A stretch of DNA of 11,849 nucleotides from UKL13-2 sp038236905. GTDB taxonomy: Bacteria > Pseudomonadota > Gammaproteobacteria > Burkholderiales > Usitatibacteraceae. Below, piece after piece: positions 1 through 5,802 of this stretch; positions within the stretch are counted from its first letter, which is position 1, and each line of letters begins with the position of its first letter. Under the pieces are notes generated by a model. The model saw only the letters and a list, made by a program, of their open reading frames with translations, made no database searches and was not told the origin of the DNA. The position numbers and the translations under genes are program-made. Where the stretch lies: positions 1 through 11,849 of the forward strand of contig JBBRZG010000114.1 of assembly GCA_038236905.1 (NCBI GenBank), in the 5' to 3' direction.

Positions 1-12
1 AGTGCAAGATGA

Positions 13-24
13 TAAAATGCGCGC
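13..24 (+). promoter_or_regulatory. -10 element and G+C-rich discriminator of tRNA-Ser
   Basis: TAAAAT at 13-18 matches the sigma-70 -10 hexamer in five of six positions. It is followed directly by GCGCGC (19-24), the G+C-rich discriminator commonly seen at stable-RNA promoters under stringent control. The tRNA begins at 29, a sensible distance for a short 5' leader. The -35 element would lie left of the window edge, so the promoter is only half visible. Confidence 0.5.
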
Positions 25-28
25 TTAA

Positions 29-118
29 GGAGGTGTGGCCGAGCGGTTTAAGGCACTGGTCTTGAAAACCAGCGAAGGCGCGAGTCTTCCGTGAGTTCGA
101 ATCTCACCGCCTCCGCCA
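29..118 (+). tRNA. tRNA-Ser(UGA)
   Basis: The cloverleaf can be folded by hand. The acceptor stem is 29-35 with 108-114 (GGAGGTG/CGCCTCC, one T-G wobble). The anticodon stem is 56-60 with 68-72, and the loop CTTGAAA puts TGA at 63-65 as the anticodon, which reads UCA and related serine codons. The T arm is GTGAG (91-95), loop TTCGAAT, CTCAC (103-107). Between the anticodon and T arms lies a long variable arm (about 73-90), the hallmark of a class II tRNA and expected for serine. The discriminator base is G115 and CCA is encoded at 116-118. Identity is secure. Fragments of its 3' half recur at 713-760. Confidence 0.97.
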
Positions 119-524
119 GTAATTACCCCATTTATCTTTTTAGTCGGATTTTTTTATTTTTAATCTTTGCAAGCCACAACTCAATCCCAGACCAGGACAG
201 GTTTCGGCAGATTGGCTTCCGCAGTTTTCTCCGGTAGATTGGTAGATTAATTTCGTAGTCTGTGGATACTGCGTTCCCAGCGAAATAGCTGCTTTATAGA
301 TTGGCGAACGTGTCCAATCGGCCACAACGCGACGTTCAAGCCGTTAAGTCAAATTAACTTGATGTAGGTTTTCTGATAGCACCTGTTGCGCTATATCGAT
401 ATGCATAAATAAACGCTACATTACGACCACGCAAAATTAAACGCGTAAGTCTGCAAAAGACGCGGCGTCTGGTTAGTTTAGATTTACGTCCCGTGTCTGT
501 TACTCACCAACGAAAGGAATATCG
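119..524. other. Intergenic stretch without a convincing gene
   Basis: About 400 bp, A+T-richer than the flanks, between the tRNA and the small membrane protein gene. T-runs just after the tRNA (about 137-163) could help end its transcript, but no clear hairpin precedes them. A minus-strand open frame (140-325) has no ribosome-binding site and no recognisable motif. A near-palindrome AGACGC-G-GCGTCT at 458-470 lies about 55 bp before the small gene and could be a regulator site or a hairpin. I see no RNA gene or mobile element. Confidence 0.5.
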
Positions 525-701
525 ATGGGCAACTCTGGTAAAGCGCCAACCATGGCAGTTTGGGTCATCTGTCTAGTATTGTTTCTCGTGGCACTTGCTG
601 GACACTTCGGGATCGCCAAAATTCCTGAGCCATTCGCAACCTGGTCTTGGATTGTCGGCTTAGGCCTTTTGCTAGTTGCGTGTCGGGTACGCGGCCTTTA
701 G
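525..701 (+). CDS. Small two-helix membrane protein, 58 aa
   Basis: An ATG at 525 preceded by a purine-rich AAAGGAA (513-519) opens a 58-codon frame that ends with TAG at 699-701. The protein has a short polar N-terminus (MGNSGKAP), a first hydrophobic segment at about residues 9-30, a short turn with two prolines (KIPEPFATW, 32-40), and a second hydrophobic segment at about 41-53 ending in CRVRGL. The basic tail suggests the C-terminus faces the cytoplasm, which would put the N-terminus on the same side (inference). It resembles uncharacterised small inner-membrane proteins I recall from betaproteobacteria, but I cannot name a family or function. The good Shine-Dalgarno spacing and clean two-helix layout argue for a real gene. 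An intrinsic terminator lies about 90 bp downstream (791-817). It is flanked by the tRNA-Ser and by tRNA-like fragments. Confidence 0.75.
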   Translation: MGNSGKAPTMAVWVICLVLFLVALAGHFGIAKIPEPFATWSWIVGLGLLLVACRVRGL

Positions 702-712
702 TTTCCTGCCAT

Positions 713-760
713 CGCCTCCGCCAGATTTTTTGCGAAGGCGCTCTATGAATCAGTCCGCCA
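713..760 (+). repeat. Degenerate fragments of the tRNA-Ser 3' half
   Basis: CGCCTCCGCCAG at 713-724 is identical to 108-119, the acceptor 3' strand, discriminator, CCA and next base of the tRNA-Ser. Shortly after, three further blocks appear in the same order as in the tRNA: GCGAAGGCGC at 732-741 (tRNA 72-81, variable arm), GAATC at 747-751 (tRNA 99-103, T loop) and TCCGCCA at 754-760 (tRNA 112-118). The spacing is compressed from 47 to 29 nt. No acceptor 5' strand or anticodon arm is present, so this is not a functional tRNA. It may be decayed tandem tRNA copies or a duplicated attachment end; no integrase is visible nearby. Confidence 0.6.
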
Positions 761-790
761 AGTTTTGTCTTCTAATGCGAAAAGCCCTCA

Positions 791-817
791 AACCCCATCC
801 TGTCGATGGGGTTTTTA
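791..817 (+). terminator. Intrinsic terminator after the small membrane protein gene
   Basis: A nine-base-pair perfect stem, AACCCCATC (791-799) with GATGGGGTT (805-813), closes a five-base loop CTGTC and runs into a T-rich tract (812-820). This is a textbook rho-independent terminator. It would end transcripts of the 58-residue protein gene and any read-through from the tRNA before the MFS gene. Confidence 0.85.
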
Positions 818-821
818 TTTT

Positions 822-892
822 GCTGTAGCGGCGCACTAAAAACCAACTTTCACTTTTTTTAAGTTAAACAGCCGCAGAATTCGCGCTACAGC
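822..892. promoter_or_regulatory. Inverted repeat flanking the MFS promoter region (possible operator)
   Basis: GCTGTAGCG (822-830) and CGCTACAGC (884-892) form a perfect nine-base inverted repeat with 53 bp between. Inside, AACTT (846-850) and AAGTT (861-865) form a second, smaller inverted repeat around a T-run. The whole lies 26-96 bp before the MFS start codon. This could be a pair of half-sites for a looping or dimeric repressor of the exporter, or one end of an untranslated hairpin. No regulator gene is adjacent to support a specific assignment. Confidence 0.3.
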
Positions 893-917
893 TGATTAGG
901 CATCAAAATAATTCGTT

Positions 918-2144
918 ATGGCAAACCTAGCCCATCACACCCCCGCGCGCACCGAAATTCCGGCGATTGCATTTATTGCACTTTCATTTGCGGCTTTCGG
1001 CAGTGGCGTTTCGCAGCGAGTGTGCGACCCGTTACTCCCGCGTTTGGCCACTGATTTTTCGGTCCCATTAGAAACCGCGTCGCTGGTGGTGACGATGTTC
1101 ACCATCGGCTATGGACTTAACCAGCTTTTCTTTGGCCCGCTCGGTGACCGGTTCGGCAAATATCGGGTGATCGCATGGGCAACGGTCGCATGTTCGCTCG
1201 CGTCACTGCTGTGCGCGTTATCGGCGGGCTTCAACATGCTGCTCGCCGCGCGACTCATCACTGGCTCGATGGCGGCCGCCGTCATCCCACTATCAATGGC
1301 CTGGATTGGCGATGTGGTGCCGTATGAAAAGCGCCAGCCCGTGCTTGCCCGTTTTTTGATAGGCCAAATTTTAGGCGTTTCTGCGGGGCAATTATTAGGC
1401 GGGCTGGCAGCGGATTTTTTAGGCTGGCGCATACCGTTCATTATGGTGGCGGTGGGTTTTATGACCGTTAGCGGCTTATTATTTTCAATCCAGCGACGAC
1501 TACCGTCACACGCATTGCAGGTCAATTCATCCAGCGGTCACGCTTTAAAACGAATGGTGCATGAATTTGCCGAGGTATCCCGGTTACCGTGGGCGCGCGT
1601 GGTGATAGTGACGGTGTTTCTGGAAGGAGCTTTTGTGTTCGGCCCATTCGCTTTTTTTGCCTCGCATCTGCATGGAACCCATGGACTTTCCCTGTCCGCG
1701 GCAGGCACGGTGGTGATGCTGTTTGGCGGCGGCGGCTTCTTGTTCGCAAGTGGATCAAGCACCTTCGTAAAGCGCCTCGGCGAAGCGGGTCTGGCGCGGT
1801 GGGGTGGCTTTGCCATGTTTGCGTCGATGCTCTTATTCGGCTTCGCCTCGCAATGGTGGTGGACTGTCCCGGCGAGTTTTGCGACCGGCCTCGGCTTTTA
1901 TATGCTTCACAACACACTGCAAACGAATGCGACGCAAATGGCCCCCGAACGGCGCGGGGCGGCGGTTTCTGCCTTTGCGGCCTGCTATTTCATCGGCCAA
2001 TCGGCCGGCTTGGCGATTGCGGGCTTAGTGACGGCCGTGATCAGCACGCGTGCCATGATCGTCGCAGGTGGGGTGGGTGTATTGCTCGTGGCGCTGAATT
2101 TTGCGCGCCTTAAAACAAGGGTGTTATCGGCAGCGAGCGCGTGA
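918..2144 (+). CDS. MFS transporter, DHA1-like drug or metabolite efflux permease
   Basis: A 408-residue inner-membrane protein of the major facilitator superfamily, the size expected for a 12-helix, proton-coupled antiporter. Hydrophobic segments recur along the whole length. The clearest family mark is motif A in the loop after helix 2, GPLGDRFGKYR at residues 73-83, with the conserved Gly, Asp and Arg all present. Residues 37-44 (DPLLPRLA) in the first periplasmic region and the 'IGQILG..AGQLLGG' stretch in helix 5 fit the drug:H+ antiporter-1 type (AraJ/YnfM/NepI-like permeases). The substrate cannot be read from sequence. ATG 918 has only a weak ribosome-binding sequence, but no better start precedes the first helix, which begins near residue 14. 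It is monocistronic: a terminator lies upstream and a long hairpin overlaps its stop codon. A nine-base inverted repeat upstream may serve as an operator. Confidence 0.9.
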   Translation: MANLAHHTPARTEIPAIAFIALSFAAFGSGVSQRVCDPLLPRLATDFSVPLETASLVVTMFTIGYGLNQLFFGPLGDRFGKYRVIAWATVACSLASLLCALSAGFNMLLAARLITGSMAAAVIPLSMAWIGDVVPYEKRQPVLARFLIGQILGVSAGQLLGGLAADFLGWRIPFIMVAVGFMTVSGLLFSIQRRLPSHALQVNSSSGHALKRMVHEFAEVSRLPWARVVIVTVFLEGAFVFGPFAFFASHLHGTHGLSLSAAGTVVMLFGGGGFLFASGSSTFVKRLGEAGLARWGGFAMFASMLLFGFASQWWWTVPASFATGLGFYMLHNTLQTNATQMAPERRGAAVSAFAACYFIGQSAGLAIAGLVTAVISTRAMIVAGGVGVLLVALNFARLKTRVLSAASA

Positions 2145-2195
2145 TCCACGCATGCCACTGCGCTTGGCATGGCATATCCCATCACGCGCTCGCTG
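2131..2195. terminator. Long convergent-gene hairpin overlapping the MFS stop codon
   Basis: CAGCGAGCGCGTGAT (2131-2145) pairs perfectly with ATCACGCGCTCGCTG (2181-2195), a 15-base-pair stem. Within it CATGCCA (2151-2157) pairs with TGGCATG (2165-2171) around a seven-base loop. The MFS TGA stop (2142-2144) is inside the left arm, and the convergent lipoprotein gene ends at 2223. There is no T-tract on either side, so it is not a classic intrinsic terminator. Protection of mRNA ends or collision control between convergent genes are possible roles. Confidence 0.55.
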
Positions 2196-2222
2196 AACCA
2201 AGCGCCACTCAAATACCGGGCG

Positions 2223-2879
2223 CTAGATCGGCGCTACGATTCGCACGGAAACGCCATAATCCGTGTAATAAATCGTTGATTTGCTTTGACTGCTGAAACC
2301 CAACACGCGTCCAACCGCATCCGACTCAAGTTTTAACGGTAAGCCGTTCGTTCCCACCCAGAATTTCACCCAGCCCGCGCTCGATGCGAGTCCGCCGCCG
2401 AGGGTGGCCGCCTGATAGTAGCGATAGGCGGTTGCAGGCTTGTTGTTGACAGCTTCTGGCCCGAGGATTTGTGCGCCGCTGATCGTCTTTTCAAATGCCG
2501 CAATCGTGGCTGGATCCTTGCGCATCTGTTCAATCAAATTACCGGAGGAAATCGGCAGACGCGTCCACTTGCCATCGGTCTTTAGATAATGCGTACCGTT
2601 GATCACGATTTGTTCGAGGTTGTCTGTTTTCATGACCATATGCATGCTGGCGGGAGCTGCAAATTCCACGGTGCTTTCTGAAATTTTCCCCGCACTTTCA
2701 GTGGTCATGCGCGCTCTAAAATATTTTTGCTCACCGGCTTTGAGGTACGCCGCGCGGATCGCGGCGAGTGCCGCCGGGTTGTTGGGCCCGATTTGTTCCG
2801 CTGGTTGGACGACGTTTGCGCAACCTGTTATGAAGATGCCAGTCAGCAGCAAAGCTGCCCAATATGTGATTTGTTTCAT
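2223..2879 (-). CDS. Outer-membrane-type lipoprotein, LolA/LppX-like fold
   Basis: A 218-residue predicted lipoprotein. From the chosen ATG (complement of 2877-2879) it starts MKQITYWAALLLTGIFITGC: two-residue-basic N-terminus, hydrophobic core and lipobox I-T-G-C with the lipidated Cys at residue 20. An AGGGAG ribosome-binding site lies 7 bases upstream, which fixes this start; an ATG 10 codons earlier would bury the signal peptide. The mature part has alternating beta-strand stretches such as TVEFAAPASMHMVM, the 'NGTHYLKTDGKWTRLP' pattern and a C-terminal YYTDYGVSVRIVAP. These resemble lipid-carrier proteins of the LolA/LppX superfamily (DUF2092-like), which bind acyl chains in a half-barrel. 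That assignment rests on pattern only. After Cys20 comes Ala, so outer-membrane sorting is expected. It is transcribed divergently from the sugar dehydrogenase gene. Confidence 0.75.
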   Translation of the reverse strand: MKQITYWAALLLTGIFITGCANVVQPAEQIGPNNPAALAAIRAAYLKAGEQKYFRARMTTESAGKISESTVEFAAPASMHMVMKTDNLEQIVINGTHYLKTDGKWTRLPISSGNLIEQMRKDPATIAAFEKTISGAQILGPEAVNNKPATAYRYYQAATLGGGLASSAGWVKFWVGTNGLPLKLESDAVGRVLGFSSQSKSTIYYTDYGVSVRIVAPI

Positions 2880-2983
2880 TGCTTTCTCCCTAGTGATCGC
2901 CGAGGCCATGCCAATGATTTAATCGCCGAGTTAAAAATAGTGCATGAAAAATATTTTAGTATGAACTCCTGAATCAAGTTTAA

Positions 2984-3012
2984 TTGCCCTCGCCCGCTTG
3001 CAGTGATTTAAA
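2984..3012 (+). promoter_or_regulatory. Possible sigma-70 promoter of the sugar dehydrogenase/cytochrome b561 pair
   Basis: TTGCCC (2984-2989) and TTTAAA (3007-3012), 17 bp apart, each match the consensus hexamers in four of six positions. They lie 74 bp before the dehydrogenase start, in the 206-bp region between this gene and the divergent lipoprotein gene. This is a weak call. Confidence 0.3.
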
Positions 3013-3085
3013 ATTAACGATAGCGCGGGATGCAGTCAACACCCGTTCTCAGGCCACATTTGTACCGAACTTTTTTGGAGCATTC

Positions 3086-4240
3086 ATGAATCGTTTTTTC
3101 ACGTCATTCGCATTGTTGCTGTTTCCCCTGATAGGTTGCGCCCAGTCGGCGCCGGAGACATTTGATACCGAGCTTTATAAAGTTCGCACCACCACCGTCG
3201 TGAGCGGCCTCGCAACACCGTGGGGCCTGGCCTTCCTGCCCGATGGTCGCATGATCGTCACCGAAAAACGCGGCACCATGCGGCTGATAGAAAACGGCAA
3301 ATTGCTTGATGCGCCGATTGAAGGATTGCCGAAGGTAACTGAGCACGGGCAGGGTGGCTTGTTGGACGTGGTGCTGCATCCTAAATACGCTGAAACCGGC
3401 TGGATATACTGGACGTTCAATGGTGAAGAAAACGGCCTCCACGGCACCGAAGTCGCACGCGGCAAATTGGGCGGCACCAAAGCCGCCCCGCGCATGACAG
3501 ATGTGCAGCTGCTGTTCAAGCAGATGCCGAAATCCAAGCGCGAGCAGCATTTTGGTTCGCGCATTGTGTTTGATCGGGCGGGTTATATGTTCGTGGGCTT
3601 TGGTGATCGCGGCGATGATCCGAGCAAAGGCTACGACGAGCGTGCGCAAAAAATGGACGATCTTGCCGGCAAGACGATCCGGCTATTTGATGATGGCCGT
3701 ATTCCGCCGGACAATCCGTTTGTAAAAACCGCCAATGCCCGGGCAGAAATTTTCTCACTGGGCAATCGAAATATCCAAGGCGCGGCGTTACACCCGCAGA
3801 CCGGTCAAGTCTGGATGCATGAGCATGGCCCGCAGGGCGGCGACGAGATCAACATTATCACTTCAGGCACCAATTACGGCTGGCCGGTGATCACGTATGG
3901 CGTGAATTATGGGATCGGTACCAAAATCGGCGAAGGATTCGAAAAAGCCGGCATGGCGCCACCGTTGTACAAATGGGTGCCATCGATTGCGCCGTCCGGC
4001 ATGGCGTTTTATTCGGGCAAGGCGATGCCGAAATGGAAGGACAATTTATTCGTTGGCGCGCTGGCAAAACAATCGCTGGTAAGGCTCACGCTGGATGGCG
4101 ATAAAGTCGTCAAAGAGGAGCGATTGTTTGAGAACAAACTCGGGCGCATCCGTGATGTTCGGGAGGGTCCGGACGGCTTCATTTACATTTTGACCAACGC
4201 GCCCGACAGCAGACTGCTGCGTCTTGAAATCGCAAACTAG
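3086..4240 (+). CDS. PQQ-dependent aldose (glucose/sorbosone-type) sugar dehydrogenase
   Basis: A 384-residue periplasmic quinoprotein of the GSDH beta-propeller family (PF07995; Asd/YliI type, usual length about 370-400). It oxidises aldoses at C1 using PQQ and calcium and passes electrons to an acceptor. Family blocks are present in order: ATPWGLAFLPDGRMIVTEK (residues about 43-61), GQGGLLDVVLHPKY (with the start of the second blade), HFGSRIVFD, LGNRNIQGAALHP, MHEHGPQGGDEINII, NYGWPVITYG and WVPSIAPSGMAFYSG. The His of HFGSR and the Arg of GNRNIQG match the active-site His and PQQ-contact Arg known in the family. ATG 3086 has GGAG five bases upstream (3077-3080). A longer frame from TTG 2984 has no site and no signal peptide. 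The N-terminus MNRFFTSFALLLFPLIGCAQ looks like a lipoprotein signal (L-I-G-C, Cys18), though cleavage after AQS-A is possible. Cytochrome b561 follows after 9 bp. Confidence 0.9.
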   Translation: MNRFFTSFALLLFPLIGCAQSAPETFDTELYKVRTTTVVSGLATPWGLAFLPDGRMIVTEKRGTMRLIENGKLLDAPIEGLPKVTEHGQGGLLDVVLHPKYAETGWIYWTFNGEENGLHGTEVARGKLGGTKAAPRMTDVQLLFKQMPKSKREQHFGSRIVFDRAGYMFVGFGDRGDDPSKGYDERAQKMDDLAGKTIRLFDDGRIPPDNPFVKTANARAEIFSLGNRNIQGAALHPQTGQVWMHEHGPQGGDEINIITSGTNYGWPVITYGVNYGIGTKIGEGFEKAGMAPPLYKWVPSIAPSGMAFYSGKAMPKWKDNLFVGALAKQSLVRLTLDGDKVVKEERLFENKLGRIRDVREGPDGFIYILTNAPDSRLLRLEIAN

Positions 4241-4249
4241 GCACTTGCG

Positions 4250-4933
4250 ATGAAAGCTATCCCGGTGTGGGACATTCCCGTTCGCTTGTTCCACTGGTCG
4301 CTGGCCACCTCGATTTTGTTTTTATTTATCACCGCGCAGATCGGCGGCAACGCGATGGAATGGCACAAAAAGATCGGTTTTTTTGTGATCGGCTTGATCG
4401 CATTTCGCGTGGTGTGGGGATTCGTCGGCAGCTACCATGCGCGATTCAAGAATTTTGTGTACGCGCCAGCAACGGTCCTCGCCTATGCAAAAAATCTGTT
4501 TAAAAACGACGGGCAGCATTATCTGGGTCATAACCAGATGGGCGGATTGAGCGTGGTGGCGCTACTCGCAGCGGTCGCTTTCCAGACCTTGACGGGGCTC
4601 TTTTCAAACGACGACATCATGCTCGAAGGGCCTTACGCGAGCTTGGTGTCCAAAGCGGTCAGCGACCAAATGACCAAGCTGCACCACTTGAATTCGGATC
4701 TGATTCTGGTCTTAATTGGGCTTCATTTAGCGGCGATTGCGTTTTATGCGGTGTTTAAAAAGGAGCAGCTGATTGAAGCCATGCTGACGGGAAAAAAAGA
4801 ACTAGACACTAGCATCGGCGGGGTTCAAGCGGCAGAAATGACTGAAAAGCCTCGCCCCGCTTGGTTGCCGTGGTCTATCGTCGTCGTCGTTGGCGGGTTA
4901 ACGTACGCGCTGGTCACAAGGCTGTTCTTTTAA
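4250..4933 (+). CDS. Cytochrome b561-family membrane electron carrier
   Basis: A 227-residue di-haem b-type cytochrome of the bacterial b561/Ni-hydrogenase cytochrome b family (PF01292). It starts with the signature VWDIPVRLFHWSLA (residues 6-19; His15), followed by WHKKIGFFVIGLIAFRVVWG (His39), a loop with GSYHARF (His63), GHNQMGG (His94) ahead of helix 3, KLHHLNSD (His145/146) and GLHLAAIAFY (His159) in helix 4. These give enough conserved His for two haems within the four-helix core. A fifth hydrophobic segment (about 206-227) after a proline-rich linker forms a C-terminal anchor. The start lies only 9 bp after the dehydrogenase stop, with no clear ribosome-binding site of its own, suggesting translational coupling. 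By position it probably passes electrons from the quinoprotein to the quinone pool; this is inference, since family members serve many partners. Confidence 0.88.
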   Translation: MKAIPVWDIPVRLFHWSLATSILFLFITAQIGGNAMEWHKKIGFFVIGLIAFRVVWGFVGSYHARFKNFVYAPATVLAYAKNLFKNDGQHYLGHNQMGGLSVVALLAAVAFQTLTGLFSNDDIMLEGPYASLVSKAVSDQMTKLHHLNSDLILVLIGLHLAAIAFYAVFKKEQLIEAMLTGKKELDTSIGGVQAAEMTEKPRPAWLPWSIVVVVGGLTYALVTRLFF

Positions 4934-5001
4934 TCGCGGCTCGATGCTGTCGAGCCAGGCGATCAGAAAGGCTGACTAACAGACCAAGCTGATGCGTCTA
5001 T

Positions 5002-5042
5002 AAAAAACGCCGCCCGCTGTGCAATGCGGGCGGCGCTTTTAC
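5002..5042. terminator. Bidirectional intrinsic terminator
   Basis: A ten-base-pair G+C stem, CGCCGCCCGC (5008-5017) with GCGGGCGGCG (5026-5035), and an eight-base loop. Six A residues lie on the left (5002-5007) and TTTT on the right (5037-5040), so it works on both strands. It ends the dehydrogenase-cytochrome b561 transcript from the left and the convergent cytochrome c' transcript from the right. Confidence 0.9.
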
Positions 5043-5068
5043 TTTAGAGCAAAAATTAGAGCGAAAAA

Positions 5069-5521
5069 TTACTTCATCTTGTATTCGTCATGACAAGCTT
5101 TACAGCTGGCACCGGTCGCGCCGAATTGCTTTTTGATTTCATCAAAGCTGCCCGTTTTAGAAATCGCGGCCAGCTTGGTCGCTTCTTCACTCATCTTGCC
5201 CAGCTTCGATTTGAAGTCATCCATCTTGGTCCAGATTTCCGGCTTGGCTTCGGTTTTGGCACCCTTGTCCGTGCCAGGGCCGAAGCCTTCCAACACCATG
5301 GGCGCCATTGTCGCGACATTGGCCGCGCGCTTGGCGAAGACCTCTTTGTCATAGGGAGCTTCGCCCTTGACCATCGCGCCCATCATGCCAAAGTTCCAGC
5401 CGATCACCCGGTAAACGCCTTGCCGATATTCAATTGATTTTTCGGGCTTGGCCTGCGCAGAAACGCCGCTAACCAGCATTGCAGATATTGCCGCTGCGAT
5501 AAAAAATATTCCTTTGCGCAT
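5069..5521 (-). CDS. Cytochrome c' (periplasmic four-helix-bundle c-type cytochrome)
   Basis: A 150-residue secreted protein of the cytochrome c' family (PF01322), of normal length. It has a Sec signal peptide (basic MRKG, hydrophobic core, cleavage near SAQA-K at residue 24) and a single haem motif CKACH at 140-144, near the C-terminus as the family requires; His144 is the proximal ligand. The N-terminal helix EYRQGVYRVIGWNFG (31-45) aligns without gaps to the recalled Achromobacter xylosoxidans protein. This puts Tyr37 at the distal position that is Leu16 there and Tyr in Allochromatium vinosum. Lys148 replaces the proximal Arg124. GFGPGTDKG (79-87) and PEIW (94-97) are also typical. GGAG five bases upstream supports the ATG (complement 5519-5521). 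Known members bind NO and CO and are linked to NO tolerance. It is convergent with the quinoprotein pair, so co-function is only suggested. Confidence 0.93.
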   Translation of the reverse strand: MRKGIFFIAAAISAMLVSGVSAQAKPEKSIEYRQGVYRVIGWNFGMMGAMVKGEAPYDKEVFAKRAANVATMAPMVLEGFGPGTDKGAKTEAKPEIWTKMDDFKSKLGKMSEEATKLAAISKTGSFDEIKKQFGATGASCKACHDEYKMK

Positions 5522-5545
5522 TTGATCTCCTATGATTTACATGAA

Positions 5546-5587
5546 ATTGCCGAATAAATTGGCCGGGAATTAGCTGACGATTGGCCG
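5546..5587. repeat. Three short direct repeats upstream of the cytochrome c' gene
   Basis: ATTGCCGAA (5546-5554), ATTGGCCG (5558-5565) and ATTGGCCG (5580-5587) lie in the 25-66 bp before the cytochrome c' start. The two perfect copies are 22 bp apart start to start, about two helical turns. They could be binding sites for a regulator of cytochrome c'. No known consensus is matched. Confidence 0.25.
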
Positions 5588-5708
5588 AAATGCAGCCGTC
5601 TCAAATTTTCCAAATTGCTCAGTGAGTCCGACTCGCCGATTGTACATGCCGCGCACTTGCAGGCAAGGGGAAACGTCAAGGCACGTTTTTTATTAATTAT
5701 TAACGCTA

Positions 5709-5736
5709 TTGCAAATAGATAACAAAGTGATATCAT
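5709..5736 (+). promoter_or_regulatory. Predicted sigma-70 promoter of the SPFH gene cluster
   Basis: TTGCAA (5709-5714) and TATCAT (5731-5736) are separated by 16 bp and match the -35 and -10 consensus in four and five of six positions. The region is A+T-rich and lies 66 bp before the ATG of the SPFH gene. It is the best promoter-like pair in the 281-bp divergent gap between cytochrome c' and this gene. Confidence 0.5.
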
Positions 5737-5802
5737 TTATATATTGGCTGATAAGGATTGCTTACCGTTGCTGCAGCCATTTGACAGCCCAAGGAGGCGT
5801 TG

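Noticed and set aside
140..325. Minus-strand 61-codon open frame after the tRNA
   Set aside because: It starts with GTG without a ribosome-binding site, matches no motif I know, and lies in A+T-rich spacer DNA.
119..724. Active integrative element between the tRNA and its 3'-end repeat
   Set aside because: No integrase, excisionase or phage gene is present in the 600 bp; at most it is a scar.
2880..2909. Earlier in-frame start of the lipoprotein gene
   Set aside because: It would place ten extra polar residues before the signal peptide, and the good AGGGAG site belongs to the ATG at 2879.
2984..3085. Longer form of the sugar dehydrogenase starting at TTG 2984
   Set aside because: The extension has no ribosome-binding site and hides the signal peptide; GGAG precedes ATG 3086.
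5530..5736. Minus-strand 68-codon open frame upstream of cytochrome c'
   Set aside because: It overlaps the presumed promoters of two genes, has no recognisable features and no ribosome-binding site.
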